Below are positions 8,077-17,384 of a DNA stretch of 35,248 nt, piece by piece (positions within the stretch are counted from its first letter, which is position 1; every line of letters begins with the position of its first letter). The DNA is from Gammaproteobacteria bacterium. GTDB lineage: Bacteria > Pseudomonadota > Gammaproteobacteria > Steroidobacterales > UBA11654. The stretch spans positions 9,218-44,465 of the forward strand of contig NZHP01000023.1 of the NCBI GenBank assembly GCA_002691465.1, in the 5' to 3' direction. Made by a program: the position numbers and the translations under genes. Below the pieces are notes generated by a model. It was not told the DNA's origin. It saw only the letters and a list, made by a program, of their open reading frames with translations, and made no database searches.

Positions 8077-9021
8077 ATGGATAATTCTGACCCAAAAAAC
8101 GTCGAGTTTAGAGACTACCTGAAGCCAAATAATTGGCTGATTCTACTGTTATTATTCATAGTAAGAATGATTGCATTTCTTCCAATTAAGGTCATCCAGT
8201 CATTGGGCAGTATAATTGGTTATGCTCTCTATTTTATTCCATCAAAACGAAAGGACATTGCGAAAAGGAATATTGAACTGTGTTTTCCAGATCTCAATGA
8301 AAAAGTACAGAATAAATTGGTCAAAAAACATTTTGTCTCGCTTGGAATTGGTTTCTTTGAGGTCTGCATTGCAAGATGGAAATCAGATAAAAGCATTGCA
8401 AAAATTACGCACATAAAGGGCTTAGAAAACCTTCAAGAGGCCGTGAAAAAAAATAATGGCGTGGTCCTATTGAGTGCACATTTTACCTTATTGGAAATCA
8501 CTGCATTTATTGGCAGAGAAGCAATTGCACCAGAAATGCCTGAAATGGTTGGTATGTATCGTCTTGGCAGCAATCCAATCATCAATCGTTTTTTTAGAAA
8601 CGCTCGTCTAAAATCGGTTGACAGTCTTGTCACAAAGTTTGAAGTAAAGAACTTAATCAAAGCGCTCAAGGAAAAAAAGATTGTCTGGTATGCCTCCGAT
8701 CAGAATTTTATTGGGAAAAATTCGGTGAATGTAAGTTTTTTTGGGCAAGACGCACCAACAACACCTGCCATATGTAGATTTGTAGAAATGACAGGTTGCA
8801 CAGTGCTTCCTTATTTTCCCGAGAGATTGCCAAATGGAGATTATGTACTTACTGTATATCCGGAAATGAACAATGAAGACTGCGAAGATCCGCAGAAATT
8901 TTTACAGGACTTTTATGAGTGTCTTGAATCCCATATTGTTAGTAAAAAAGAGCAATATTATTGGGTTCATCGTCGTTTTAAAAAACAAGAATCTCAAAGC
9001 GATCCATACGTCAATCAATAG
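8077..9021 (+). CDS. Lipid A biosynthesis acyltransferase, LpxL/HtrB family
   Basis: Transfers a secondary acyl chain onto lipid A precursor at the inner-membrane cytoplasmic face. The ATG at 8077 gives 314 residues, near the family norm of about 305; the in-frame TTG at 8068 is less likely. A hydrophobic anchor lies at about 20-50. The catalytic HX4E motif is H135 to E140 (AHFTLLE), and the second conserved block is [31 protein letters not shown] box at 8052-8057 could be its -10 element. The 3' end overlaps the convergent Kdo kinase by 11 bases. LpxL, LpxM and LpxP cannot be told apart from sequence reading alone. Confidence 0.9.
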   Translation: MDNSDPKNVEFRDYLKPNNWLILLLLFIVRMIAFLPIKVIQSLGSIIGYALYFIPSKRKDIAKRNIELCFPDLNEKVQNKLVKKHFVSLGIGFFEVCIARWKSDKSIAKITHIKGLENLQEAVKKNNGVVLLSAHFTLLEITAFIGREAIAPEMPEMVGMYRLGSNPIINRFFRNARLKSVDSLVTKFEVKNLIKALKEKKIVWYASDQNFIGKNSVNVSFFGQDAPTTPAICRFVEMTGCTVLPYFPERLPNGDYVLTVYPEMNNEDCEDPQKFLQDFYECLESHIVSKKEQYYWVHRRFKKQESQSDPYVNQ

Positions 9022-9724
9022 AGTAACGACTGAGAATGATCTTCCAATCGCTCTCTGAAAATTCTTTTTTATTTTGTAAATAGGTTTTTTTTAATGACCT
9101 ATGAAAACGATTAAGTGTCTTGTTGGACGATCCAATTTTTTCATGGAGTCTTGATGCGGCATCAAAATCAATTAAAAAAACCTCAAGGCTCTCATCTATG
9201 AGGATATTATTGGTATTCAAATCCGGATGATAAATCCTTTTTTCCTCAAACAAACTAAGGCATTTACCGATGGCTTCCCAAACATTCTTATCAATGTGAT
9301 CAGCTGCAATTAGTTCCGAGAGTGTTTTGGCGTTTTTTATCTCAGCGGTGATCAAATCGGCAGTGTATGTGATGCCTGATCTTTTGACTCGAGCTCCAAT
9401 GGGCTTCGGAACCGATAAACCCATTGCAAAAAGTTCATTTAGTTTTTTGAACTCACGAATTGATCTTGATCCATTGATTCCTGTCCAAAAATAATGGTCC
9501 TGAATATAACGACCTAACATCCCTCCTCTGTGATAATGTTTTAGGACACACTTGAGATTCTGATGTGAAAAAAAGATAGTTTCGCCTCTGCCTGAACCGA
9601 TCACATTCGTGCCTTGGATCTGAAGCCATTTATTTGCTTCAAAAAAGTCTTTATTAATATCCTTGATCAAATCATCTGCATATATGATGATGTTTTCATT
9701 GTCTTGAATTAATAAGTTGCTCAT
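9011..9724 (-). CDS. kdkA: 3-deoxy-D-manno-octulosonic acid (Kdo) kinase, KdkA-like
   Basis: Phosphorylates the Kdo residue of lipid-A-linked inner core in organisms carrying a single Kdo. The family-typical features are a GSGRGETIFF nucleotide loop at 43-52, KHYHRGGMLGRY at 62-73, the catalytic HPDLNTNNIL at 166-175 and the metal-binding DFD at 186-188; the fold is an RIO/WaaP-like small-molecule kinase. The ATG at 9724 (237 residues) is chosen; an upstream in-frame start at 9763 would overlap the divergent heptosyltransferase. Only 6 bases separate the two divergent start codons. Neighbouring acyltransferase and heptosyltransferase genes support the lipopolysaccharide role. Confidence 0.88.
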   Translation of the reverse strand: MSNLLIQDNENIIIYADDLIKDINKDFFEANKWLQIQGTNVIGSGRGETIFFSHQNLKCVLKHYHRGGMLGRYIQDHYFWTGINGSRSIREFKKLNELFAMGLSVPKPIGARVKRSGITYTADLITAEIKNAKTLSELIAADHIDKNVWEAIGKCLSLFEEKRIYHPDLNTNNILIDESLEVFLIDFDAASRLHEKIGSSNKTLNRFHRSLKKTYLQNKKEFSESDWKIILSRYSID

Positions 9725-9730
9725 AGTTCT

Positions 9731-10819
9731 ATGTCTATAGATTTTTCCAAAGCTGCAAATCAAATTTGCATTCTAAGATTATCAGCACTAGGTGATTGCT
9801 GTCACGTTTTGGGAGCAATTAATCATCTAAAAGAAGAAATGCCAAATGCAAAAGTGGCTTGGGTGATAGGCAAGAATGAATACCAGTTATTCAAAGATAT
9901 CGATGATATTGATTTTTATACTGTGGATAAATCAAACCTCATTAGGGCGATGTTGAAAATTAGAGATGATTTAAAGGGAAGAAAATTTGATGTTCTTTTG
10001 AATATGCATGCTTCTATGTCTGCAAATTTAGTAAGCACTATGATTCCATCAAAAAGAAAGGTGGGATTTGATAAGGCAAGATCTCGTGACAAACAAAACA
10101 TATTTTGCAATGAATATATTCCTGCCAGAACAGAGCAACATGTTGCTGATGGGATGATTGAATTTGTCAATCATTTAACTCAAAAAAATGGTCGCCCAAC
10201 ATGGAATCAACTGAGCATTGATCCTGAAGAGAATGAGATCAAGAAGTATATTGATGAAGATAAAATCACTTGCGTGATCAGCCCATGCAGTAGCCAAAGA
10301 TACGGCAAGAGCTATAACCGAAGTTGGCCAATAGAGAATTTTATACGAATAATTGAATATCTTTTAGGGCTTGAAAATATCCAGGTCATTGTTACTGGAG
10401 GTTTATCTCAAACCGAAATTGAATACTCTAAAAGTATCGATGATCAAGCCTTTGGTAAAAAATTTATCAATCTAATTGGCAAAACAAGCATCAGAGGGAT
10501 GGCGGCAATCATTAAACATTCGCAATTCGTAATTTCACCAGATTCTGGGCCAGCTCATATCGGAACTGTAATGGGCAAACCAGTCATTGGGCTGTATGCA
10601 ATGAGCAATCTAAATCGGAGTGGACCATATTTTTCAAAAAACTGGACGATTGATAAATACCCAGAAGCCATGGTGTTATTTGAAGGTAGTCTAGTAGAGG
10701 AGTCAAGATGGGGGAAAAAAGTAAAAGAACCAAAGGCAATGCAACTGATTGAAGTCAATGATGTTCAAGTAAAGATTGATGAGGTTATCACTCATGTTAG
10801 AAAAAGAGATAAAGACTGA
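9731..10819 (+). CDS. GT9 ADP-heptose:LPS heptosyltransferase
   Basis: A 362-residue GT9 enzyme that adds L-glycero-D-manno-heptose to the Kdo/inner core at the cytoplasmic membrane. The N-terminal RLSALGDCCHV (16-26) is the GT9 signature; the C-terminal donor-binding block SPDSGPAHI is at 269-277, followed by GKPVIGLYAMSNLNRSGPY. The sequence resembles heptosyltransferase I/WaaC-type proteins more than a generic O-chain enzyme, but the acceptor is not certain. The only plausible start is the ATG at 9731, six bases from the divergent kdkA start, so promoters for both must lie inside coding sequence or be shared. The 3' end overlaps the GNAT gene by 26 bases. Confidence 0.88.
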   Translation: MSIDFSKAANQICILRLSALGDCCHVLGAINHLKEEMPNAKVAWVIGKNEYQLFKDIDDIDFYTVDKSNLIRAMLKIRDDLKGRKFDVLLNMHASMSANLVSTMIPSKRKVGFDKARSRDKQNIFCNEYIPARTEQHVADGMIEFVNHLTQKNGRPTWNQLSIDPEENEIKKYIDEDKITCVISPCSSQRYGKSYNRSWPIENFIRIIEYLLGLENIQVIVTGGLSQTEIEYSKSIDDQAFGKKFINLIGKTSIRGMAAIIKHSQFVISPDSGPAHIGTVMGKPVIGLYAMSNLNRSGPYFSKNWTIDKYPEAMVLFEGSLVEESRWGKKVKEPKAMQLIEVNDVQVKIDEVITHVRKRDKD

Positions 10820-11330
10820 GCGTTTAATAATTAAGTCTCCCCAAATAGATCACGCAGTTGAGTTAGCCGAATTGATCAATGACAAATCTGTTGTCAAATG
10901 GCTTTCAGATACTCCCTTTCCTTATACTCTGATACATGCCGAAGAATTTATTGAGAGGTCACAAGAAAAAGCATTGAAAAATGAAAGCTATAATTTCATG
11001 ATCTTTCAAAATAATAAAATGCTTGGAGGGATAGGGCTGACAGAGTTTAGGAATCAATCCTGTGAATTGGGATACTGGCTTGGAAAAAAATACTGGAGAA
11101 ATGGATTCGCTACAGAAGCGGTGACCGCCATGTTGGATTTTGGATTTATTCAGCTAAACCTAAAAGAGATCTTTGCTTCCTATAAAATTGGAAATGAAGG
11201 CTCTAAAAGAGTTCTAACGAAGTGTGGTTTCCAATTTAATCGAGAGAAACAAGAGTTTGATTCGGTGCTTCTGAAGGAGGAAACTCTAATAGAGATGATA
11301 AAAATAAATGCAGCAGAAGATCAGCCTTGA
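10794..11330 (+). CDS. GNAT acetyltransferase, RimJ/RimL type
   Basis: A 178-residue GNAT of the RimJ/RimL (ribosomal-protein-serine) subfamily. The N-terminal IKTERLIIKSPQ, the central LGYWLGKKYWRNGFATEAV (acetyl-CoA-binding strand and loop) and the terminal SKRVLTKCGFQ are typical. The ATG at 10794 is preferred over the TTG at 10776, since GAGG lies about 9 bases upstream of it. It overlaps the heptosyltransferase 3' end by 26 bases. The substrate is unknown: it could be a protein N-terminus, an amino acid, or an amino-sugar intermediate given the LPS neighbours. Only 3 bases separate its stop from the convergent nucleotidyltransferase. Confidence 0.85.
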   Translation: MLEKEIKTERLIIKSPQIDHAVELAELINDKSVVKWLSDTPFPYTLIHAEEFIERSQEKALKNESYNFMIFQNNKMLGGIGLTEFRNQSCELGYWLGKKYWRNGFATEAVTAMLDFGFIQLNLKEIFASYKIGNEGSKRVLTKCGFQFNREKQEFDSVLLKEETLIEMIKINAAEDQP

Positions 11331-11333
11331 TAC

Positions 11334-11723
11334 TTAAAGATCTCCTTCATCCCTCATTTTCTCTCTGATCTTAGTCGCACTAATTTCAGTGATTGAATCA
11401 TCAAATGTCTCTTCCTCAAAAACATAACCAACTCCTCGCCCATAGGTGATATTGACAATATTTGGAACCAACATGATCTCGTATTCAACCCCTCGCTGAT
11501 AACCATCAGAGGCCAATCCCTCTTCAATATTCTTGCAAACCAAGTCCCAATCAAATGGATTATCATCTTGTCCTTCACCTCCAGACGATTGATGAACATC
11601 TCTGACCTGTATAATGACTTGCCCTGTTTTTTGAACACATCTTTTGAATAATTCCTGATGTCCTTTATGCCAAGGCTGCCATCTGCCTAGCATTTGAACT
11701 GTGGGTTTCTTGAAGTCAAACAT
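11334..11723 (-). CDS. Small cytidylyltransferase-like nucleotidyltransferase
   Basis: A 129-residue protein of the HxGH nucleotidyltransferase superfamily (fold of glycerol-3-phosphate cytidylyltransferase, PPAT and NMN adenylyltransferase). The catalytic H-x-x-H lies in QPWHKGH (H19 and H22), and the C-terminal ISATKIR at 114-120 replaces the usual ISSTxIR. It should transfer a nucleotidyl group to a phosphorylated small molecule; the substrate cannot be read. It overlaps the upstream small kinase by 8 bases, so the two probably act in sequence: phosphorylate, then activate. It is the last gene of the minus-strand operon beginning at 15263. Confidence 0.78.
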   Translation of the reverse strand: MFDFKKPTVQMLGRWQPWHKGHQELFKRCVQKTGQVIIQVRDVHQSSGGEGQDDNPFDWDLVCKNIEEGLASDGYQRGVEYEIMLVPNIVNITYGRGVGYVFEEETFDDSITEISATKIREKMRDEGDL

Positions 11724-12138
11724 TTTTTAGAATCTCTTTGGCAATGTCTGAGTGATTATGATCGTTCCACTCCCTGACATGAAAATCAATTTGCTCAGGA
11801 GAAATAAAAATCTTGTTGGTATCCTCAAATCGGCCTTCTTTGATGGTATCCATCCAAATAACAATATCGGCATCAAAATTCTCTCTTGTTTCTTTAGTGG
11901 GACAAACAAAATCGCAAACAACATATCGCCCATTGTCTTTTTCAAAATCAGCAAATGTCCTCATTCTTCTAGATTGCCTTCTTCTGCCTTCATCAGAAAA
12001 ATCCCAATCATTTGCCATTTCTCTCAGTTTATCCGCGTTGTACCAAGCAGCATTCAACATCGGAACCAATCTTTCAGCAAGATACGTTTTTCCACTCCCA
12101 GGAAGTCCCATAATTAGGATTTTATATTTTGTGCTCAA
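11716..12138 (-). CDS. Small P-loop kinase related to adenylylsulfate kinases
   Basis: A 140-residue P-loop NTPase with Walker A GLPGSGKT at 11-18, a CysC-like DFSDEGRRRQSRRM segment at 46-59, and RFEDTNKIF at 103-111, a motif I associate with phage- and marine-bacterial CysC-like proteins. It is shorter than real APS kinases (about 200 residues), and the usual DGD segment is NAD here, so APS as substrate is doubtful. The start is a TTG directly after the upstream stop codon and in the same frame, with AAGGAG six bases ahead; the first internal ATG (codon 10) would cut into the P-loop strand. Partnership with the nucleotidyltransferase suggests a small-molecule kinase. Substrate unknown. Confidence 0.75.
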   Translation of the reverse strand: MSTKYKILIMGLPGSGKTYLAERLVPMLNAAWYNADKLREMANDWDFSDEGRRRQSRRMRTFADFEKDNGRYVVCDFVCPTKETRENFDADIVIWMDTIKEGRFEDTNKIFISPEQIDFHVREWNDHNHSDIAKEILKNV

Positions 12139-13089
12139 TCATTGCTCCTTTGCTGCATTTAAAACAGCTTCTGCAATCACGAGATCCTGAATTGCAACGC
12201 CAGTTAGGTCTGCAATGGTAATTGAATCCGTATGCGCTCTTCCAGATTTCAATCCTCCAAAAATCTCCCCGAGTTCAACAATGCTTTGGGTATCGATGAG
12301 CGATCTCTTAACTGCTTGATGTATTTCACCACGAATGAGGTTCTGTTCCAAGCTATCTGCGACAACAAGATCGGCTCTAGCAAGTATGTTTGGATCAAGC
12401 TCACACTTCTCGGGCGTATCCGATCCAACTGCGGTGATATGTGTGCCTGGCTTTACCCAATCGGATTGGATCAGTGGCTCTTTTGATGAGGTGGTTGTTA
12501 CGATCAATCTTGATTCTTTGACAAGCTTTTCTAAATCCATCTCAATATTGACATCCAACTCTGTTAGATCAGTTTTTACTGCATTGGCCTTGACTGAGTC
12601 CCTGCCCCAAACAGTTATTTTTTTTATGCTCATGAGTTGTGAAATATAGCTAGCCTGATAACGTGCTTGAACACCCGTGCCTATTATTGCAAAAGATTCA
12701 AGATCATCATTGGATAATGCATGGCTGGCAATTGCGCCTGCAATTGCAGTTCTGATGTCTGTCATGTTAGCATCATCAATCAATATAGCATCAGGCACTC
12801 CAGTTTTAATATCAAATAGCAACATCATCCCCTGTCCAGGCTTGATACTTTCTTTTTGATTTTGAGGAAATCCAGACGCGATTTTAATCACATAATGATC
12901 GCCGCCCTTAATGTATCCATATTTGATGTGGACCTCTCCTGGTGGCTGATGCATGATCAATTCACCAACCGGTGGGATCACTGCATTTCCTTTGGAATAT
13001 TCAGTGAATGCGTCTCTCATCGCATCATTCATATCCATCTTTTCTATAAGCGGCTGGATTTGCTCCCAATTAAGTGTGATCGGCATCAT
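12139..13089 (-). CDS. Ornithine cyclodeaminase/mu-crystallin family oxidoreductase
   Basis: A 316-residue NAD(P)-dependent enzyme of the OCD/mu-crystallin family. Visible: the substrate-binding HIKYGY (K56) and K69; DDANMTDIRTAIAGAIA with R113; the Rossmann loop GTGVQA at 137-142; GSDTPEKCEL at 222-231; and ADLTGVAIQDL near the C-terminus. Members act as ornithine cyclodeaminases, imine reductases (BhcD, ketimine reductase), EutC in ectoine use, or SbnB. The 4-base overlap with a threonine-dehydratase-like gene resembles eutB-eutC and bhcB-bhcD, but no other ectoine or beta-hydroxyaspartate gene is present. The ATG at 13089 gives the overlap; an upstream start at 13137 would extend into its neighbour. 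Specific reaction not determined. Confidence 0.85.
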   Translation of the reverse strand: MMPITLNWEQIQPLIEKMDMNDAMRDAFTEYSKGNAVIPPVGELIMHQPPGEVHIKYGYIKGGDHYVIKIASGFPQNQKESIKPGQGMMLLFDIKTGVPDAILIDDANMTDIRTAIAGAIASHALSNDDLESFAIIGTGVQARYQASYISQLMSIKKITVWGRDSVKANAVKTDLTELDVNIEMDLEKLVKESRLIVTTTSSKEPLIQSDWVKPGTHITAVGSDTPEKCELDPNILARADLVVADSLEQNLIRGEIHQAVKRSLIDTQSIVELGEIFGGLKSGRAHTDSITIADLTGVAIQDLVIAEAVLNAAKEQ

Positions 13090-14048
13090 GATTGTAAAAC
13101 CTTTAATAATGTCTGATTGGCAATATTTCCTCCACAAAGAAGTATCGTGACTCTCTTCTTTTCATACTCTTTCTGAACACTTTCAAAAGCAGCTAATGCT
13201 ACTCCAGCTGCTCCCTCAATGAGCATCTGATGCTGATCCATGAAAGTTTTCATGGCATGCACGATTTGTGACTCGTTTACCAAAATAGATCTATCAACCA
13301 CTGTTTGACAATAATTGAACGTTATTGCGCCCTCTTCAAGTGCTCCAGCTGTTCCATCGCTTAATGTTTGCGAATGTTCAATCTGCTCGATTTTTCCAGC
13401 CTGAAGTGCATGATGCATCGCCGCTGAATTCTCGGGTGAACAAGCAACAATCTCGCAGTCTTGTCCAACCCCTTTAAGGTAACTGCCAATCCCTGAAATC
13501 AAGCCTCCGCCCCCTACAGCAATGAAAACTGCATCCATGGGGTCTTTCTCTTCCAGAATCTCAAGTCCAATTGTGCCCTGTCCAGCAATGACATCTTCAT
13601 CATTATAAGGAGAAAGGTATGGAAGATTGGTATTGTCAGCATAGTCTCTAGCTGCAACTTCAGCATCGCCAGAATCATCGCCCACTAATTGAACTTCTGC
13701 ACCAAAAAATTGGATCTTTTTCAGCTTTGCTTCCGAAACCGTGTTTGGCAAAAAAATCAGAGCTTCTATCCCTAGAGTTTTTGCTGCGTTTGCAACAGCT
13801 GATCCATGATTCCCAGAACTTGCTGTAACGATTTTTCTATGTCCCTGGTCGTATAGTATTTTTGCCTTATTTGTTGCACCTCTTGCTTTGAAAGAGCCTG
13901 TCACCTGAAAGTTTTCTAATTTCAAATAAACCTCTGCATTGGATTGATTACTCAAAGTGGGTGAATATTGCAATGGAGTGAATCGAACATCATCTTGTAT
14001 GCGATGATGTGCCGCCTTTACCTTCTTATAAAATTTCTGATCGATCAT
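13086..14048 (-). CDS. PLP-dependent threonine/serine dehydratase-like enzyme (EutB/BhcB-like)
   Basis: A 320-residue fold-type II PLP enzyme. The Schiff-base lysine is K54 in GSFKARGATNK; SSGNHGS at 77-83 binds the cofactor phosphate region; the glycine loop GGGGL is at 179-183; the C-terminal LLCGGN contacts the pyridine ring. The segment SPENSAAMHHAL followed by SDGTAGALEEGAITF is reminiscent of hydroxyectoine-utilisation EutB and 3-hydroxyaspartate dehydratases, not of biosynthetic IlvA, and there is no C-terminal ACT domain. Serine racemase or threonine ammonia-lyase activity is an alternative. It overlaps the GT4 gene by 4 bases upstream and the OCD-family gene by 4 bases downstream, which implies a joint pathway with the latter. 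Confidence 0.85.
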   Translation of the reverse strand: MIDQKFYKKVKAAHHRIQDDVRFTPLQYSPTLSNQSNAEVYLKLENFQVTGSFKARGATNKAKILYDQGHRKIVTASSGNHGSAVANAAKTLGIEALIFLPNTVSEAKLKKIQFFGAEVQLVGDDSGDAEVAARDYADNTNLPYLSPYNDEDVIAGQGTIGLEILEEKDPMDAVFIAVGGGGLISGIGSYLKGVGQDCEIVACSPENSAAMHHALQAGKIEQIEHSQTLSDGTAGALEEGAITFNYCQTVVDRSILVNESQIVHAMKTFMDQHQMLIEGAAGVALAAFESVQKEYEKKRVTILLCGGNIANQTLLKVLQS

Positions 14049-15091
14049 AAGTATTGATTATAGAGACTAATATATGATTCCGTCATTCTTTCTATGCTGA
14101 ATGCATCTGATTGCTTTTTGTTCACTTCAGATATCCTATTTCTGATGCTCTCACTGTTATAAAGCTCAATTAGAGGTGTAAAAAAATCAGCGTTATGATC
14201 GCTGACCAAGTAGCCATTCACGCCATCATCAATGATGTCAGAAATACCGCCAACATTTCTCGCAATAATCGGTAATCCAAAATCAATTGCATCTATAAGT
14301 GTGGAACCGAGACCTTCGTGTCTAGATGGAAAGATAAAAACATCAAAAGCGCTGAGATAGTCTCCTATATTCTCAACTTGGCCAGCGAAGTAAACATTTT
14401 CTAAATCTTTGCTTTCTTTTTTAAGCAATAGCTCATCTCTACCAGATCCAACCATCACAAAACCAATATCAAGCGCTTTGCTCTTTGCTTGTCTTGCAAG
14501 TTTAATGATATCTAACTGACCTTTATGACTATCGTCCAGTGCGCCAATATGGCCGACAAGAAACTCCTGTTTAATTTCTTGCCTAATCTCCAATGACTTT
14601 TCAGGGTCATGATCAAAGCTTGCAGAGGCACTTGGAATGATCACTGAATCAATGGATTTTCCAAATGATTCTTTCACGGTATTTTCAATTGAGGAAGATA
14701 AGCACACGATCTTCCTTGAGTCTCTATAGATCTTTTTACTCATGAAATTTACTTTAGGAGGCCTCTGAACCCTTCTTGTGTATATATAGTTCATGCTTCT
14801 TAGTAAGCCACTCAAATAAAACATTGGAAAAGAGCGTGAATCATGAAAATGAAAAAGCGTTTTCTCTGATGGTTCTGAAAAAGCACCAAATGCAAACATA
14901 TTTTTTTCAATCACATCAATTCCGACTATGGACTTTGAGCGGGCAACTAACTCGGAATCTTTTCGTAAAATTAATTTCTGTTTGAATCCTTTTTCAGCGA
15001 GTGCCTTTACAAGAAGCAATGTCTGCCTTTCTGCACCTCTAAATCCATTTGCTATATTGACGTGACAGAGCAATGATGAATCATCATTCAT
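14045..15091 (-). CDS. GT4 family glycosyltransferase
   Basis: A 348-residue GT-B glycosyltransferase of family 4. The N-terminal VNIANGFRGAERQT forms the first glycine-rich acceptor loop, GHIGALDDSHKGQLDII begins the donor domain, and the nucleotide-sugar site FPSRHEGLGSTLIDA follows at 254-268. The usual EX7E motif is E259 to D267 here, a conservative change at the second acid. No membrane segment. It probably extends the lipopolysaccharide core or a linked glycan. The ATG at 15091 is preferred to the TTG at 15094; it overlaps the CHCC-protein stop by 8 bases and the dehydratase start by 4. Confidence 0.88.
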   Translation of the reverse strand: MNDDSSLLCHVNIANGFRGAERQTLLLVKALAEKGFKQKLILRKDSELVARSKSIVGIDVIEKNMFAFGAFSEPSEKTLFHFHDSRSFPMFYLSGLLRSMNYIYTRRVQRPPKVNFMSKKIYRDSRKIVCLSSSIENTVKESFGKSIDSVIIPSASASFDHDPEKSLEIRQEIKQEFLVGHIGALDDSHKGQLDIIKLARQAKSKALDIGFVMVGSGRDELLLKKESKDLENVYFAGQVENIGDYLSAFDVFIFPSRHEGLGSTLIDAIDFGLPIIARNVGGISDIIDDGVNGYLVSDHNADFFTPLIELYNSESIRNRISEVNKKQSDAFSIERMTESYISLYNQYL

Positions 15092-15263
15092 CAAAATCTG
15101 TCAACACATAGATTGTTCCACAATAGGGGCATGGCGTTTCCTTTCCTATAATCTCTAGATAAACTCTGGGGTGACCATCGTAATCATCATATTCTTCTAA
15201 GGGACACTGAAGCGGAAGGTCTTTAGATGTGATTTTTATATATTTTTCTGTATTTAAAGCCAT
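15084..15263 (-). CDS. CHCC-type zinc-finger domain small protein
   Basis: A 59-residue protein matching the zf-CHCC domain (Pfam PF10276), related to the zinc-binding end of complex I subunit NDUFS6. The four ligands are C20 (PLQCP), H31 (GHPRVYL), C45 and C48 (CPYCGTIY). The ATG at 15263 is preferred; the 65-residue version starts with TTG at 15281. In many beta- and gammaproteobacteria this gene sits beside LPS-core genes such as waaF, which fits here, though its molecular job is unknown. It is the first gene of the minus-strand operon and lies downstream of the groEL terminator hairpin. Confidence 0.88.
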   Translation of the reverse strand: MALNTEKYIKITSKDLPLQCPLEEYDDYDGHPRVYLEIIGKETPCPYCGTIYVLTDFDE

Positions 15264-15311
15264 GATTTTTTGTGATATCAATAATCCTAATAAGAATTAT
15301 AACTCATAATA

Positions 15312-15337
15312 AAAAAGCCCCCAATAGGGGGCTTTTT
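15312..15337 (-). terminator. Intrinsic terminator after groEL
   Basis: A perfect 11-base inverted repeat, AAAAAGCCCCC and GGGGGCTTTTT, flanks an AATA loop, with T tracts on both strands. It starts 18 bases past the groEL stop on the minus strand and ends about 48 bases before the CHCC gene start, so it should separate the groESL transcript from the downstream operon. The symmetry would let it work in either direction. Confidence 0.93.
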
Positions 15338-15355
15338 ATTAATGGATGAAAATGA

Positions 15356-17017
<1,662 letters not shown>

Positions 17018-17051
17018 TTAATTTCTAAGATTCTTTAGGATGAACAATGAT

Positions 17052-17339
17052 TTAACCAATCACTGCCACCACATCATCTTCTTTCATTACGAGAAGCTCT
17101 TCACCATCCACTTTGACTTCTGTACCGCTGTACTTTCCAAAAAGGATTTTGTCTCCTACTTTTAATTCTAGTGGCCTAGTTTCGCCGTTATCTAGAATCT
17201 GACCATTGCCTACTGCAACAACTTCACCCCTGCTGGGCTTTTCTGCAGCTGCATCTGGGATTACGATTCCGCCTGGAGAAGTAGTTTCTTCTTCCATACG
17301 TCTAACAATCACTCGATCTTGAAGTGGACGAATATTCAT
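17052..17339 (-). CDS. groES: 10 kDa co-chaperonin GroES
   Basis: The lid of the GroEL folding chamber. The ATG at 17339 gives 95 residues beginning [14 protein letters not shown], as in the family; a longer version from 17354 is not needed. GAGGAG lies 9 bases ahead of this ATG. The mobile loop [16 protein letters not shown] and the roof-region [16 protein letters not shown] are present. It is co-transcribed with groEL. Its upstream region holds a near-perfect CIRCE element and a sigma32-like promoter. Confidence 0.98.
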   Translation of the reverse strand: MNIRPLQDRVIVRRMEEETTSPGGIVIPDAAAEKPSRGEVVAVGNGQILDNGETRPLELKVGDKILFGKYSGTEVKVDGEELLVMKEDDVVAVIG

Positions 17340-17384
17340 CTCTGATCTCCTCAATTTGTTATTATTTATAGTCTTCTAATGGAA

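Noticed and set aside
11752-12117. Open frame of 121 codons on the plus strand opposite the small kinase
   Set aside because: It is the antisense shadow of a kinase with a clear P-loop; its translation has no recognisable motif.
11716-12138. Calling the small kinase cysC (adenylylsulfate kinase)
   Set aside because: It is too short, lacks the DGD segment, and no cysN, cysD or sulfate genes lie next to it.
12139-14048. Naming the pair eutB-eutC or bhcB-bhcD
   Set aside because: No other ectoine or beta-hydroxyaspartate gene is present, and both families are functionally broad.
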